Assembly: GCF_932274485.2 (NCBI RefSeq)
Contig: NC_065879.2
Coordinates: forward strand, 87,167,459-87,231,458
From: Patella vulgata
Taxonomy: Eukaryota > Mollusca > Gastropoda > Patellidae
Direction of reading: 5' to 3'
Length of the DNA stretch: 64,000 bases
Below are positions 41,520 to 52,416 of the stretch, in pieces. A model generated the notes under the pieces. The model was not told the DNA's origin, ran no database searches, and saw nothing but the letters and a program-made list of their open reading frames with translations. The position numbers and the translations under genes are program-made. Within the stretch, counting starts at the first letter, position 1, and every line of letters starts with the position of its first letter.

Positions 41520-42058
41520 AGGGTTGGATGGCCGAATGGTTATAGCGCGTACACATTGTATCATTAGGTCTGTCATTGAGTCGGGGGTTGGATGGCTGAA
41601 TGGTTAGCGAGCGCGCGCTGTATCATAAAGTCTGTCATTGAGTCGACTGGCGTGGTTTCGAATCCCCGGTTGTACGTGACAAGGAGTAGGGTCGCCTGTC
41701 CAACCTCGTGGGTTTTCTCCGGGTCCTCCGGTTTCCTCCCACTGCTAAAGACCCCTACGCGCAAGCGAATTATTGAAATAAAATTAAACCATATGTTAGT
41801 CCCGAAATGACCTAGTTTGTGTCGAGTGGACGTTAAACCCCATTTCTCTCTCTCTCTCTGTCATTGAGTCAAGTGGTGTGGTTTTGATTCTCTGCTTGTA
41901 TTTGACAAGGAGTAAGGTCTCTGGGTCCTCCTGTTTCCTTGTCCTGGTAAAGACCTCTATGCCCAAGCCAATTATTAAGATAAAATCAAACCATATGTTA
42001 GTCTCAAAATGACCTAGTCGGTGTCGAGTGGATATGAAACTCCATTTCTCTCTCTTTC
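41520..42058 (+). mobile_element. SINE-A interrupted by a younger SINE-A
   Basis: Older copy 41520-41582 resumes at 41860 and runs to GATATGAAACTCCATTTCTC. It is clearly more diverged than the inserted copy. Confidence 0.9.
41583..41859 (+). mobile_element. SINE-A, reference full-length copy
   Basis: 277 bp. Box A-like TGGCTGAATGGTTAG at 41594, box B-like GGTTTCGAATCC at 41654, a wide spacing like Ser or Leu tRNA genes. Centre GTTTTCTCCGGGTCCTCCGG and TTTCCTCCCACTGC, then GACCCCTACGCGCAAGCGAA, GTCCCGAAATGACCTAG and GGACGTTAAACCCCATTTC. GTCATTGAGTC at 41572-41582 and 41860-41870 is the target duplication. Confidence 0.96.
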
Positions 42059-42179
42059 TCCTTTTGGTTCTATACTTGTATAAGAATCTTCGTTAGAGTT
42101 TTCCTTTCGCATCAGGGAAGTTTAGGCCATGAAACTATGTCCCTTTTAACGGGAAAAAATAACTATGTTATTTTGCTTT

Positions 42180-42472
42180 GATCGAGAAAGTTCATCAGGA
42201 TTTTCTGTCAGTGTTGCGGGACTGAGGGTCTGGCAAAGTACAAGGTATAGTCCTTCGGATGGGATGAAAAACCGAGGCCCTGTGTACACATTGGCGTGCA
42301 TGTTAAAGATCTCTTGGCAGTTGGAATTCGATATAAAAGTAGCCCTAGAGCTTATGTCCAGGCAAAATTTCCCTCATAGCACACTGTATGACGTATGCCC
42401 GTCTTTATTAGCCCAGTTTAGGAGCAGAACAGTAGAATGTTTAAACCCCCATTTCATTTAATTTCATTGACT
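42180..42472 (+). mobile_element. SINE-B
   Basis: ATCGAGAAAGTTCATCAGGA, GCGTGCATGTTAAAGATC, end ATGTTTAAACCCCCATTTC. Head missing. Confidence 0.88.
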
Positions 42473-42639
42473 ATGTTATTTTATAATTAGTAGGCCATTA
42501 CTCCTGAAATACCATTTTGAAATTATTTTACACATTTGTAAACATGATTTGTTGTATTCCATTTGCTGTAGCGCCACAGCCTGGACAAAACTACCCCCCT
42601 AACACTGCATGGCGCCCGGATGCGACAAAAGCCCATGGC

Positions 42640-42778
42640 AATCGAAATAAGAGTATGTCGTAGTGCCACTGTCCAGACAATATTTCCCTCATAGCTCACT
42701 GTATGGTTTACACCCGCCTTCACAAGTCCAGTTGTTGCAGGAAAATGGACATGAAACAGCTATTTCATTTGATTTCAA
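42640..42778 (+). mobile_element. SINE-B 3' half, diverged
   Basis: AATCGAAATAAGAGTATGTC, CATAGCTCACTGTATGG and an altered end GGACATGAAACAGCTATTTC. Confidence 0.8.
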
Positions 42779-42787
42779 GTCCCCTTT

Positions 42788-43000
42788 AGTGGGGGTTTGA
42801 TGGTCGAATGGTTAGCATGTGCGCGTTGTATCATAAGGTCTGTCATTGAACGTGACATGGAGTACGGTCGCCAGTCTAACCTTGCGGGTTTTCTCAGGGT
42901 CCTCCACTTTCCTCCCACTGCAAGCAAATTATTGAAATAAGATTGAACCATATGTTAGTCCCGAAATGACCTACTTTATGTCAAGTGGATGTTAAACCCC

Positions 43001-43052
<52 letters not shown>
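42788..43052 (+). mobile_element. SINE-A, internally shortened, long TC tail
   Basis: GTTTGATGGTCGAATGGTTAG; box B region deleted (TTGAACGTGACATGGAG); end GGATGTTAAACCCCATTTC and a pure TC run of about 50 bp. Confidence 0.9.
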
Positions 43053-43055
<3 letters not shown>

Positions 43056-43440
43056 AAGTCCCTTTAAAAGTTAATTTAGGGCTGTTGTAATTTACAGATA
43101 GACAAATACATTGATTCCAAGTCACTGTCTGTAATTAAAGTCTATTGATTTAACACTGTTTATTTGCAATGTTGGTTTTAACACAGCGTAAGCCTTTTCT
43201 CATTTTCATGGGATTTGTTTTTTTATTTAACAATTCATTTGGCAAATAAAAGACAGAAATAAACATATCACTAAGACATAAAATATCATTGATATGATAT
43301 GAATTAAATTAACACATTTTTCCAAAATGTTTTGATTTAAAAAGATTTAAAACTAGAAATCAGAAACAAGAAATCTTCTGATTTCTGAATCAAAAAATAG
43401 ATTTAAATTAGGTCCACAGTACTATATAAAGTGGTTTTAT
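43053..43440. other. No feature recognised
   Basis: AT-rich, no gene. Confidence 0.45.
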
Positions 43441-43446
43441 AACACA

Positions 43447-43812
43447 GTACAAGGAGTAGGGTCGCCTGTGCAACCTTGTGGCTGAATGGTTAGCACCTGG
43501 CGCTGTATCATAAAGTCTGTCATTGAGTCAACGTGCGCACGCTATATCATACGGTCTGTCATTGAGTCAACTGGCGTGGTTTCGATTACCCGGTTGTACG
43601 TGACAAGGAGTAGGGTCGCCTGTCCAACCTCAAGGTTTTCTCCGGGTCCTCCTGTTTCCTCCCTCTGGTAAAGATCCTGACGTGCAAGCAAATTATTGAA
43701 ATAAAATTGAACCATTTGTTAGTCTCTCTCTTTCCTCCCACTGCTAAAGATCCCGATGTACACGCGAATTATTGAAATAAAACTGAACCACCATTTGTTA
43801 GTCCTGAAATGA
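43447..43812 (+). mobile_element. Rearranged SINE-A cluster
   Basis: Pieces of four SINE-A segments: a body fragment, then two consecutive CATAAAGTCTGTCATTG / CATACGGTCTGTCATTG heads, a body, and a second 3' body at 43733. Confidence 0.8.
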
Positions 43813-44045
43813 CCTGGAAAGAATTCTATAGATAATTGAGGAATGTAGAAAAACTGAGCAATAAAAAGATAGGTAATACTAAACTTGTTAACACCAAATC
43901 CAAGATCATTTCCCAAAAAAATTCTGTCAGAGCAAATTCTACAGACAAATTAGCGATGTCGAAAAAAACGGCGCAATAAAATAAAATGTAACATTACGAA
44001 ACTCATCAATACCAAGTCCATGCAAGATCATTTCAAGAAAATCTT
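43812..44045 (+). repeat. Duplication, about 115-bp unit, two copies
   Basis: GAATTCTATAGATAATTGAGG / AAATTCTACAGACAAATTAGC, then CCAAGATCATTT / GCAAGATCATTTC. Strongly diverged. 44046-44420 beyond it holds nothing recognised. Confidence 0.6.
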
Positions 44046-44424
44046 TAGGTCGTTAGAAATCCATACTCAAATGTAAATTTGATGTAAAATGTATGTTTCA
44101 CATTTCGATAGATCAACAAAAGAAACGATATTTACGTCTGCTGTTGTGTAACATTCGTGAAATTACTTTGATCTAATGTAACTTTTCTTATAATATTTAT
44201 TTAAGAGTTTAGAAAAATACTGGGATTGGGAGTAATAAATTGCAATAGAAAGCTAAATGATTTTATAATGACTGCACTACAAGATTTCGCCATTAGGTTA
44301 AAACTAGAAATGCCGAGACCAACTCCTGCTATAGTTATAGTCCATTATATGCTTAAATTCGTAAGCTGACGTTAGGAAATAAAAAGGAAAAAAAACTTTT
44401 AAAAGGATTGTAAAACACATTAAG

Positions 44425-44880
44425 GAAATGAAATTGGTTTAACGTCCTTAACTGTTTTGCTCCGACTGCATGCTAATGAAAACGGGCAAATCCCATACAG
44501 TATGCTGACAGAAATTTTGCCCGGACAGTGGCAGGTTGATGGCTGAATGGTTAGCGTGCGCGCGCTGTATCATAAAGTCTGTCATTGAGTCGACTGGCGT
44601 GGTTTTGAATCCCCGGTTGTACGTGACAAGGAGTAGGGTCTCCTGTCCAACCTCGTGGGTTTTCTCCGGGTCCTCCGGTTTCCTCCCACTGCTAAAGACC
44701 CCTACGCGCAAGCGAATTATTGAAATAAAATTAAAACCATATGTTAGTCCCAAAATGACCTAGTTTATGTCGAGTGGACGTTAAACCCCATTTCTCTCTC
44801 TCTCTCTCTCTGTTTTTTTTGGGATCATCCGAACGACTAGACAGGACCTAATTTTTTTGTCCCATCTGAGTGACTAGGAA
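44425..44880 (-). mobile_element. SINE-B interrupted by SINE-A
   Basis: SINE-B 3' part to TTGCCCGGACAGTGGCA, SINE-A, then ATCCGAACGACTAGACAGGACC with a repeated GTCCCATCTGAGTGACTAGG. Confidence 0.8.
44533..44812 (+). mobile_element. SINE-A, full length, young
   Basis: GGTTGATGGCTGAATGGTTAG, GGTTTTGAATCCCCGG, body nearly identical to 41583, TC tail of about 20 bp. Confidence 0.93.
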
Positions 44881-45165
44881 GGAAGAACTATTAAAAGTAT
44901 TGTAAATCACATGAATTTAACAAAAGTCCAGTTTTAAATCTTGAAAGGATTTTGAAATTGATCCAGGGATATGTCTTTGAACTTGTGTTAAAATTGTGCA
45001 TCATTTTGCAATTGGTTTAGGATTATATTTTCGAATTTGTATTAGAATTGTGCCGCATGACAAAAATACAAAAGGTGAAACCGTAACTAGCACTGGTATA
45101 GGCCTACTTTAGTTTTTGAGGTTTAAGTGTCCAAATAGTCTAATACATGTTTATTAGATTATACA

Positions 45166-45496
45166 GTTTGTTATTGAGTCTCCAACCTTGTGGGTTTTCT
45201 CCGGGTTCTCCGGTTTCCTCCCACTGCTAAACACCCCTAAGCGCAAGCGACTTATTGAAATGAAATTGAACCATATGTTAGCATAAGGTATGAAGACACT
45301 TTCAATAATTACATTATCTGATGTTTCAGGCTTACTTTAGGCCAAGAATTTCTTTTCTGAGATCCAACCTCATGGCTTTTCTCTGTGTACTCCGGTTTCC
45401 TCCCACTGCTACAGACCACTACGTGCAAGCAAAGTATGGAAATAAAATTGAGCCATATGTTAGTCTCGAAATTAACTAGTTTGTACACTGAGTTAA

Positions 45497-45541
<45 letters not shown>
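45166..45541 (+). mobile_element. Two SINE-A bodies around a shared spacer
   Basis: 45170-45285 (CCAACCTTGTGGGTTTTC to CCATATGTTAGC) and 45362-45541 ending in a 50-bp TC run. ATAAGGTATGAAGACACTTTC between them recurs at 50826, again next to SINE-A. Confidence 0.8.
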
Positions 45542-45544
<3 letters not shown>

Positions 45545-45684
45545 AAAAATTTGGTAAAAAGTCTTAAATAGTGTACAAACAAGACTAAGCAGTTTTCTAA
45601 CCATGGAGATGCCATAATTGAAATTTGGTAAAAGAACTCAATTTCAAATAATGTACAAGAAATGTTACAGTTTATGTACATTGT

Positions 45685-46081
45685 TTAAACATACATTATG
45701 CAAGAGGTAAATCTGCCTATTGCAGATCTTTCTTTAGGCCTGAAATGTTATCTAAATTATTAATTAGACATTAAATAACTTATCCAGACCATAATCAACT
45801 CTCAATGGCATCAGATACTCAAGAGTTTAACTAGATTAGAGGGGTTCGCCATTTAAAAATTTAATTTAAAAATGGGAAAGCGAGCCAAAGTCTCGAATAT
45901 ACCAGTGTCCTGGTTCCCACAATGCGCATATCTTGTCAAAACTACAAACAGTGTTAACTTGGCTCAGAATAAAGTAATATGAATGAAATTTTCAATATAT
46001 TCATTTTACATTATCTATTTTTGAGCTATTATAGCAAGAATGGTCAACTCTTTATCTAAATCTTACATAATGTATCTTTAA
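45685..46081 (+). mobile_element. T1 MITE, full length
   Basis: TTAAACATACATTATGCAAG to TACATAATGTATCTTTAA, 397 bp. Confidence 0.88.
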
Positions 46082-46619
46082 AAACAAAATATAGAAATCC
46101 TGAAAAATTGTATGTTCAGTTTAAGTGGATTCTCTGGAACAAAAACAAATTAGAAGTGATATTTGGAAATCAATTGAAAAATGAGAAGTTTTGCTGATGA
46201 TCACGTTAGCATTATGAAGCTTTGATATATAGATAAATAATCTGAGCTCGGAGAAAAATAAATTGTTAAAAGGATTTTCAGAAAAAGAATGGATATAAAT
46301 ACAATCTTATACAATGCTCTGACATTGGAAATTTGATTCAAGAGTTAAGTTTGATCTTTTACAGCATGACAAGGAATTACTGTTTTTATAAACTTTAGAA
46401 TTTAAGCTTGTCAAATATTTTTCTGACAATGCTACCGCGTGTCATTTGGCCTTTTTGCTAAAATATCAAATTTCTCATGGCTTAATCCACGCTAATGTGT
46501 ACTCAGATTGATTATTTAACATTGAATTAAGAAAACAAAATGAAAATATCAACACTAGATAATCTCCTTACTTGTCTTCAGTTGGTTTAAAAATAGGCCC
46601 ATGCATAATTATTTGTGGA
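46082..46619. other. No gene; one shared 65-bp segment
   Basis: 46501-46565 matches 30536-30605 (AATTAAGAAAACAAAATG, GATAATCTCCTTAC). Otherwise AT-rich. Confidence 0.45.
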
Positions 46620-46945
46620 CACAATGTTCGCACACTCCTTGAAACTCCTTAAAAATCCTGGAAAAATGAAAATATGATTTCAAGTACTGGAAAATCCTGG
46701 AAAAACAAGATGACTCCTTAAAACTCCTGGAAAATTAACATTTGTGGTTTCGCTATATATTTTAAGATATAAAACTGTACGTAGTCATTGAATGTTTCTT
46801 CAAAAGTTCATGAGTTCATGGCCGTAAATGTTCTCCGAGCGTAAACAAAATACATTATGATGTAGAATTCTATACAGTGACTCCTGGAATCTGGTAAATA
46901 ACCCTGGAAAACTCCTGAAATTTTAAGTGTTCTGAGTTGTGCACA
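46620..46945. repeat. CTCCTGGAAA-rich element
   Basis: CTCCTTGAAACTCCTTAAAA and TCCTGGAAAA motifs crowd both ends (46635-46740 and 46880-46925) around an AT-rich centre. Likely a short transposon relic; class not resolved. Confidence 0.5.
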
Positions 46946-46954
46946 CCCTGTCTA

Positions 46955-47040
46955 AGGTTGTTTTGGGACTAACGTATGGTTCAATTTTATTTAAATAATT
47001 TGCTTGCGCGTAGGGGTCTTTAGCAGTGGGGGGATACATG
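46955..47040 (-). mobile_element. SINE-A fragment
   Basis: TTTTGGGACTAACGTATGG and GGGGTCTTTAGCAGTGGG, reversed. Confidence 0.75.
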
Positions 47041-47129
47041 ATTTTCTAGTTCTTTAAATAACATAATAATAATTTAATTTTCTAATTATTTAAAAGTATA
47101 ATAAAATTTAAATTATCTTCAAAATTTCT

Positions 47130-47323
47130 CGGTCTGTTACATGCATGTACGTAGGGGTCTTTAGCAGTGGAAAGAAACCGGATGACCCGGAGAAAACCCA
47201 TGAGATTGGACAGGCGACTCTACTCCTTGTCACGTACAACAGGGGAATCAAAACCTTGCCAGTTGACTCAATGACAGACCTTATGATACAGCACGCACGT
47301 GCTAACCATTCGGCCATACATTA
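47130..47323 (-). mobile_element. SINE-A, 3'-truncated, joined to T1
   Basis: GTACGTAGGGGTCTTTAGC to the head ACCATTCGGCC, followed at once by the T1 end ATACATTATGC. Confidence 0.85.
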
Positions 47324-47708
47324 TGCAAGAGCTAAATCTGCCTATTGCAGGTCTTTCTTTAGGCCTGAAATGTTATCTAAATTATTAATTAGACATTAAT
47401 TAACTTATCCAGACCATAATCAACTCTTGATGGCATTGCTGGCCTGCGATGTTTATTGGATTATGTTCCAATTTGCTGTTCGACTTCCATTCATAATTAA
47501 ATCAAAAAATGGATAATCGAGACTATGTTTTTTATCGTACAGACTTTAGTAATGATGATCGAGGCTAGGGCAAAAATTCAATCGCTAAAATCTCGGTTAA
47601 GGGTGGATCAATTTGACTGAAATTTTCAGCAAATTGCCTTTACATTATCTAGTTTTTAACTATTATAGGAGAACTGCCAGCTCTTTAACTAATCTCCCAT
47701 ATCTTTAA
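47324..47708 (+). mobile_element. T1 MITE, left tip replaced
   Basis: Starts ATACATTATGCAAGAGC without its TTAA; right end CCCATATCTTTAA. 47709-48020 beyond is AT-rich and empty. Confidence 0.82.
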
Positions 47709-48020
47709 TAAATAATAAACTGGAATATAAAATCATTAGGACTCTAGCCAATATTCATAAAATACATTGGTCATTAATTTAACATAGGAGTTAATTAGAA
47801 GTTCGTTATTACGAACTGATTTAACGTGATTAATGTTTATTGTAGAAATAATAATCTAAAATCTAATAACTTTGAGGAGACACATTGACGTAATGGCTTC
47901 GTATTAATATTTCATCTATTAGTTTAGTTGTGAGTTATTCGTGAATAATTGATATAAAAAGGCTTTCACCATCTGCTGAAATCATTTGATAAAACAGATT
48001 TATCGATAATTTTTTTATCT

Positions 48021-48327
48021 TTAAAGGTGCTTTATGTAAGAGGGGGTTGGATAGCTGAATGGTTAGCATGCACGCGCTGTATCATAAAGTCTGTCATTGA
48101 GTTGACTGGCGTGGTTTCGAATCCCCGGTTGTACATGACAAGGAGTAGGGTTGCCTGTCCAACCATATGTTAGTCCCGAAATGACCTAGTTTGTGTCGAG
48201 TGGACGTTAAACCCCATTTCTCTCTCTCTCTCTCGCTCTTTATGTAAGAGCTAAATCTGCCTATTGCAGATCTTTCTTTAGGCCTTAAATGTTATCTAAA
48301 TTATTAGTCATTTATTAACTTTTGTCT
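48021..48327 (+). mobile_element. T1 left part split by SINE-A
   Basis: TTAAAGGTGCTTTATGTAAG, SINE-A, then CTAAATCTGCCTATTGCAG to 48305. Right part lost where another T1 begins. Confidence 0.82.
48043..48237 (+). mobile_element. SINE-A, internally deleted, 13-bp target duplication
   Basis: Full head, then GCCTGTCCAACCATATGTTAG: the centre between two AACC words is missing. CTTTATGTAAGAG at 48030-48042 and 48238-48250 is perfect. Confidence 0.93.
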
Positions 48328-48658
48328 TTAAAGATGCATTATGTAAGAGCTAAATCTCACTCTTGCAGGTTTTTAGTTTGGCTTCGAATGTTATAAAAAC
48401 TATTATTTAAACATTTATTAACATGGCAAGCCCACAATCAACTCTCTAGGCCATGGGATGGCTCTGATTTTAAGTAGATTAAAAAACAATTAATGCACAC
48501 ATTATAAAGCTTGTTAAAATTTCAAACCGTGATAACTTGGCTCAGAATAAAGTGATTTGAATGAAATTTTAATATATTCATTTTACATTATCTGTTTTTG
48601 AACTTTTATAGCAAGAACGGCCAGCTCTTTAACTAAATCTTACATTATACATCTTTAA
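48328..48658 (+). mobile_element. T1 MITE, full length, diverged
   Basis: TTAAAGATGCATTATGTAAG to TACATTATACATCTTTAA; 331 bp. Confidence 0.85.
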
Positions 48659-48671
48659 CTCATTTCTCCCA

Positions 48672-48952
48672 GGGGGTTTGGTTGGCCGAATGGTTAGCAC
48701 ATGCACGCTGTATCATCAAGGTTCATAATTGAATAACCTGACGTGGTTTCGATTCCCCTGTTGTACGTGACAGGGAGTACGGTCACCTGTCCAAGCCCAT
48801 GGGTTGTCTGTGAGGTCCTCCAATTTCTTCCCACTGCTAAAGACCCCTACATGCAAGCGATTTATTGAAATAAAATTGAACCATATCTTAGTCCTAAAAT
48901 GACCATGTTTGTGTTGAGTGAACGTTAAACCCGATTTCTCTCTGTCTCTCTT
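48672..48952 (+). mobile_element. SINE-A, full length
   Basis: GGTTTGGTTGGCCGAATGG, GGTTTCGATTCCCCTG, body, GAACGTTAAACCCGATTTC. Confidence 0.9.
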
Positions 48953-49065
48953 CATCAAAATATGGCTCCCACAGAACAATTTATATAGTGTTCTTGGAGA
49001 CATTGGGCCATGATATTTGGTCAATGTTAGACACATACTAGATAAAATATTGTATTATCTTCAGG

Positions 49066-49363
49066 ATGTGAGACAAGGAGAAGGGGTGCCTGATCAACAT
49101 CATGGGATTACTCTGGGTTGAGTGGACTCTCTCTCTCTCGCCCCCCTCTCTTTCTCTCTCTCTCTCTATCTCCCCTCTCTCTATCTCCCCTCTCTCTCAC
49201 CACCTCATTCTCCCCTCTCTCTCTCTCTTCCCCCTATCTCTCATCCCCCTCTCTCTCACACCCCCTTCCTGCTCTCCCCTCTCTCTCCCTCTCTCCCCAC
49301 CTCATTCTCCCCTCTCTCTCTCCCCCTCTCTCCCCCCTCCCCACTCTCACCACCTCCCTCACC

Positions 49364-49408
<45 letters not shown>

Positions 49409-49409
49409 A
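49066..49409 (+). repeat. SINE-A remnant with 285-bp CT tail
   Basis: GTGAGACAAGGAGAAGGGGTGCC...GGGTTGAGTGGA, then 49126-49409 is C/T-rich (CCCCTCTCTCTCTATCTCC blocks). All three long frames are low-complexity. Confidence 0.8.
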
Positions 49410-49592
49410 TATTGTATTAGTCTATGTTGTTAATTTTTGAGTTGTCCTATCTTTATTAGACACATACAGAACCAATATTGTATAATCAATTTATCCCCGA
49501 GACATTGGTTTATAAAAGCTGATGATAAGTAAAGTAATTGATCGCTTGACTGGAGATAATGGACCTTAGATTGATATATTATTAAGTAACGA

Positions 49593-49950
49593 GAGAGAGA
49601 AATGGGTTTAAAATCCACTCAACACAAACTAGGTCGTTTCAAGACTAATATGATTCAGTTTTATTTCGATAATTGGCTTGAGCATAGTGGTCTTTAGCAA
49701 TGGGAGGAAACTTATATTTATAGAGAGAGAGAGAAATGGGGTTTAACGTCCACTCGACACAAACTACGTTACAAGGAGTAGGGTCGTCTGTCCATCTTCG
49801 TGGGTTTTCTCCGGGTCGTCCGGTTTCCTCCCACTGCTAAAGACCCCTACGCGCACGCGAATTATTGAAATAAAATTAAACCATATGTTAGTCCCGAAAT
49901 GATCTAGTTTGTGTCGAGTGGACGTTAAACCCCATTTCTCTCCCCCTCCC
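49593..49950. mobile_element. Inverted SINE-A cluster
   Basis: Minus pieces 49593-49715 and 49722-49768 (AAATGGGGTTTAACGTCCAC) followed head-on by a plus body 49770-49950 (ACAAGGAGTAGGGTCG to GGACGTTAAACCCCATTTC). Confidence 0.85.
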
Positions 49951-50263
49951 CCGCCCTCCCTTACCCCCACCCTATAAATAAGACGGAGTAGACAAAAATG
50001 TTTGAAATATTCTCTGAGAGAAACGTTATAAAAGTAAATGGTTTTTTTAATTCCCCAAGCCAACACTTACTGTCAAACGGGGAGACAGAGAAAAGTGTGA
50101 AAACTTAATGCCATTCTAGAGTTCCCCTATGGTTCTGTTGTCACATATAGGTTGTGAGTGTCAGTACAGTCCCATGATATTGTTGTCATGTTGTTTTGTA
50201 TAATACCACATTCAACATAATAATCATCCTGACAAACGTCCCTCACACTGACCTTTCTCTGGC
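49951..50263. other. No feature recognised
   Basis: No gene or repeat seen. Confidence 0.4.
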
Positions 50264-50632
50264 TTAAAGTTACAATTTCATATTTTTAAGTTATATTTTT
50301 AAAATGTTTTAAAATAAAGCCCTAAAATTGATGGTATCTATAAATAGTCCTACCTTGTTAAAGCATAATCCTATTAATCCTATAATTCACTAAATTGCCT
50401 GTTGAGAAATTGGCAAAAATATCATTTTCAACTTCAAATTCAAACGTTTGAAGATAGCTATTCCATGGTGGGGAATAGGAAAACAAGGGAGGTAATTGTG
50501 TTATTATTTCCGGTATGATGTGTGAAAAAGATAATCTATGATCATATAATAGTGAGTTGACTACCCATTGAGCAAAAGACATAGAAATCATTATGTTTTG
50601 ACTTTCTTAGAAATATGAAATTGTAACTTTAA
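50264..50632. mobile_element. T4 MITE, well preserved ends
   Basis: 369 bp with TTAA at each end; TTAAAGTTACAATTTCATAT left and the same read inward from the right, with one mismatch over about 27 bp. Single copy in the window. Confidence 0.85.
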
Positions 50633-50647
50633 TAGACGCTTTGAGTA

Positions 50648-50825
50648 CGGTACTTGATCCCTGCTTTGGCCGAGAAATTTCATCAGGATTTTCCGGCATG
50701 GTTCCTCCTTGTGTTAGTGCTGCAGGACGGAGGGCCTGGCAAGGAACAGCATATACATGTAGTCATTCTGTGTGCTCATTTAAGATCCCTTGGCAGTATG
50801 AATTTGATGTAAGACTAGACCTGAC
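50648..50825 (+). mobile_element. SINE-B, shortened
   Basis: TACTTGATCCCTGCTTTGGC, GGAGGGCCTGGCAAGGA, then TCCCTTGGCAGTATGAATTTG; 3' end missing. Confidence 0.8.
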
Positions 50826-50864
50826 ATAAGGTATGAAGACACTTAAAATAATTACAACTGCAAT

Positions 50865-51140
50865 AAGATCCAACCTCGTGGATTTTCTCCGGGTCCCCTG
50901 GTCTCCTCCCACTGCTAAACGACCCCTGCATGCAAGCGAATTATTGGATTAAAATTGAACCATATGTTAATCCCGAAATGATCTGGTTTGTGTCTTTGTG
51001 GGTTTTCTTTGGGTTCTCCAGTTTCCTCCCACTGCTAAAGACCACTACGCGCAAGTAATTTATCAAAATAAAATTAAATGATGTATTAGTCCCAAAATGA
51101 CCTAGTTTCTGTTGAGTGGACGTTAAACTCTCTCTTTCAC
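50865..51140 (+). mobile_element. Two SINE-A 3' bodies in tandem
   Basis: CCAACCTCGTGGATTTTCTCC to GATCTGGTTTGTGTC, then directly TTTGTGGGTTTTCTTTGGG to GGACGTTAAACTCTC. Confidence 0.85.
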
Positions 51141-51358
51141 TCTATTATGTTGATTATGGTATGTTGATATGATCTGGTTTATAAAACCTTATAGAAACCA
51201 CCTTGTCAATAGAAACCGTACAGATTGACAAAAATAAATGATTATTACACTATTTTTGTCATTTAGAGATCAGTTTTCGGTCAATATTCTTGAAATGCAT
51301 GGCTTAAATTACATTATTTGCAATTACATGCATTTGACTTTATTTTCTATTGGAAGGT

Positions 51359-51765
51359 TTAAAGGGCATATGACTATATTCTGTGGAACAAAAATGGGTC
51401 GAAAAGCACATATCTGTAATATTGATTTATATTCAGTTTTTAAAGAATTTATGTTCGATCCATGGAATACATGACTTGTGTACTGATTATAAAATGTTCA
51501 TTGTGTCTTAAATATTGGATATTATGATCCCATATTTTCACGACAAGATAACAATATAAATTCTAATTTGTGTTTTTAATTTCAAATATAATGAAGAATT
51601 TATGTTCGATCCATGGATTATAAAATGTTCATTGTGTCTAAAGTATTGAATATTACGATCTCATATTTTCATCATATCAATATTGATTCATTGAAATGGA
51701 CCAATATTGAATTCTAATTCGTGTTTTTAATTCAAATATTGAGTAAAAAGGTTTAATCTTTTAAA
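51359..51765 (+). mobile_element. T2 MITE, old and internally duplicated
   Basis: TTAAAGGGCATATGACTATA, ATGGGTCGAAAAGCACATA and TTAAATATTGGATATTATGATC follow the T2 order. AAGAATTTATGTTCGATCCATGG occurs twice (51447, 51594). Confidence 0.6.
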
Positions 51766-51767
51766 AT

Positions 51768-51982
51768 AGGTTAGCACGTACGTGTTGTATCATAAGGTCT
51801 GTCATTGAGTTAACTAGTAGTAGTTCTCTGGTTGTATGTGACAAGGAGGAGGGTCACCTGTCCAACCTCGTTGGTTTTCTCTGGTTCATCCAGTTTCCTC
51901 CCACTGCTAATGACCCCTAAGCACAAGGAAATTATTGACAAAAAATCGAACCCTATGATCTAGTTTATATTGAATGGATGTT

Positions 51983-52013
<31 letters not shown>
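51768..52013 (+). mobile_element. SINE-A, old
   Basis: TTAGCACGTACGTGTTGTATC, body with many changes, GGATGTTAAACTC and 30 bp TC. 52014-52349 beyond it holds nothing recognised. Confidence 0.85.
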
Positions 52014-52016
<3 letters not shown>

Positions 52017-52349
52017 TGGATAGGCTTAGACAAATTGAAATTGAATTGATCCTTCTGTTACTTGTCAAATGTTATTTATGTCTATTTTTCTTTACCAAGA
52101 GATCTGCAACATCAATTTGTCCTCATTTTCCATCGGCATCAAGTAAATTATAAACGTCAGAATTACAACAATTTTATTTTATAAGATAGAGTGGAGATAT
52201 ATTTTTGGAGAAGATGTTTGATGTTATAAAGCTTATTATTTAGTTATTTATTTTTTTACATGGAGATGTTCCTAACTTAGACGTTATATATTGAACAAGG
52301 AAAATTATGGGATTCTATTGTTGGTGAATCGAGATCTAAAGATATATTC

Positions 52350-52416
52350 TGTCAAATAAAATTGAACCTCATGTTAGTCCCAAAATGACCTAGTTTTTGT
52401 CAAATGGATGTTAAAT
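52350..52416 (+). mobile_element. SINE-A 3' fragment cut by a MITE
   Basis: AAATAAAATTGAACCTCATG to GGATGTTAAAT, then the hairpin-ended element begins. Confidence 0.75.

Noticed and set aside
49102-49440. Three overlapping frames of about 100 codons
   Set aside because: CT-repeat artefact of a SINE-A tail.
51238-51474. A 78-codon frame resembling a small protein
   Set aside because: Most of it is a decayed T2 copy.
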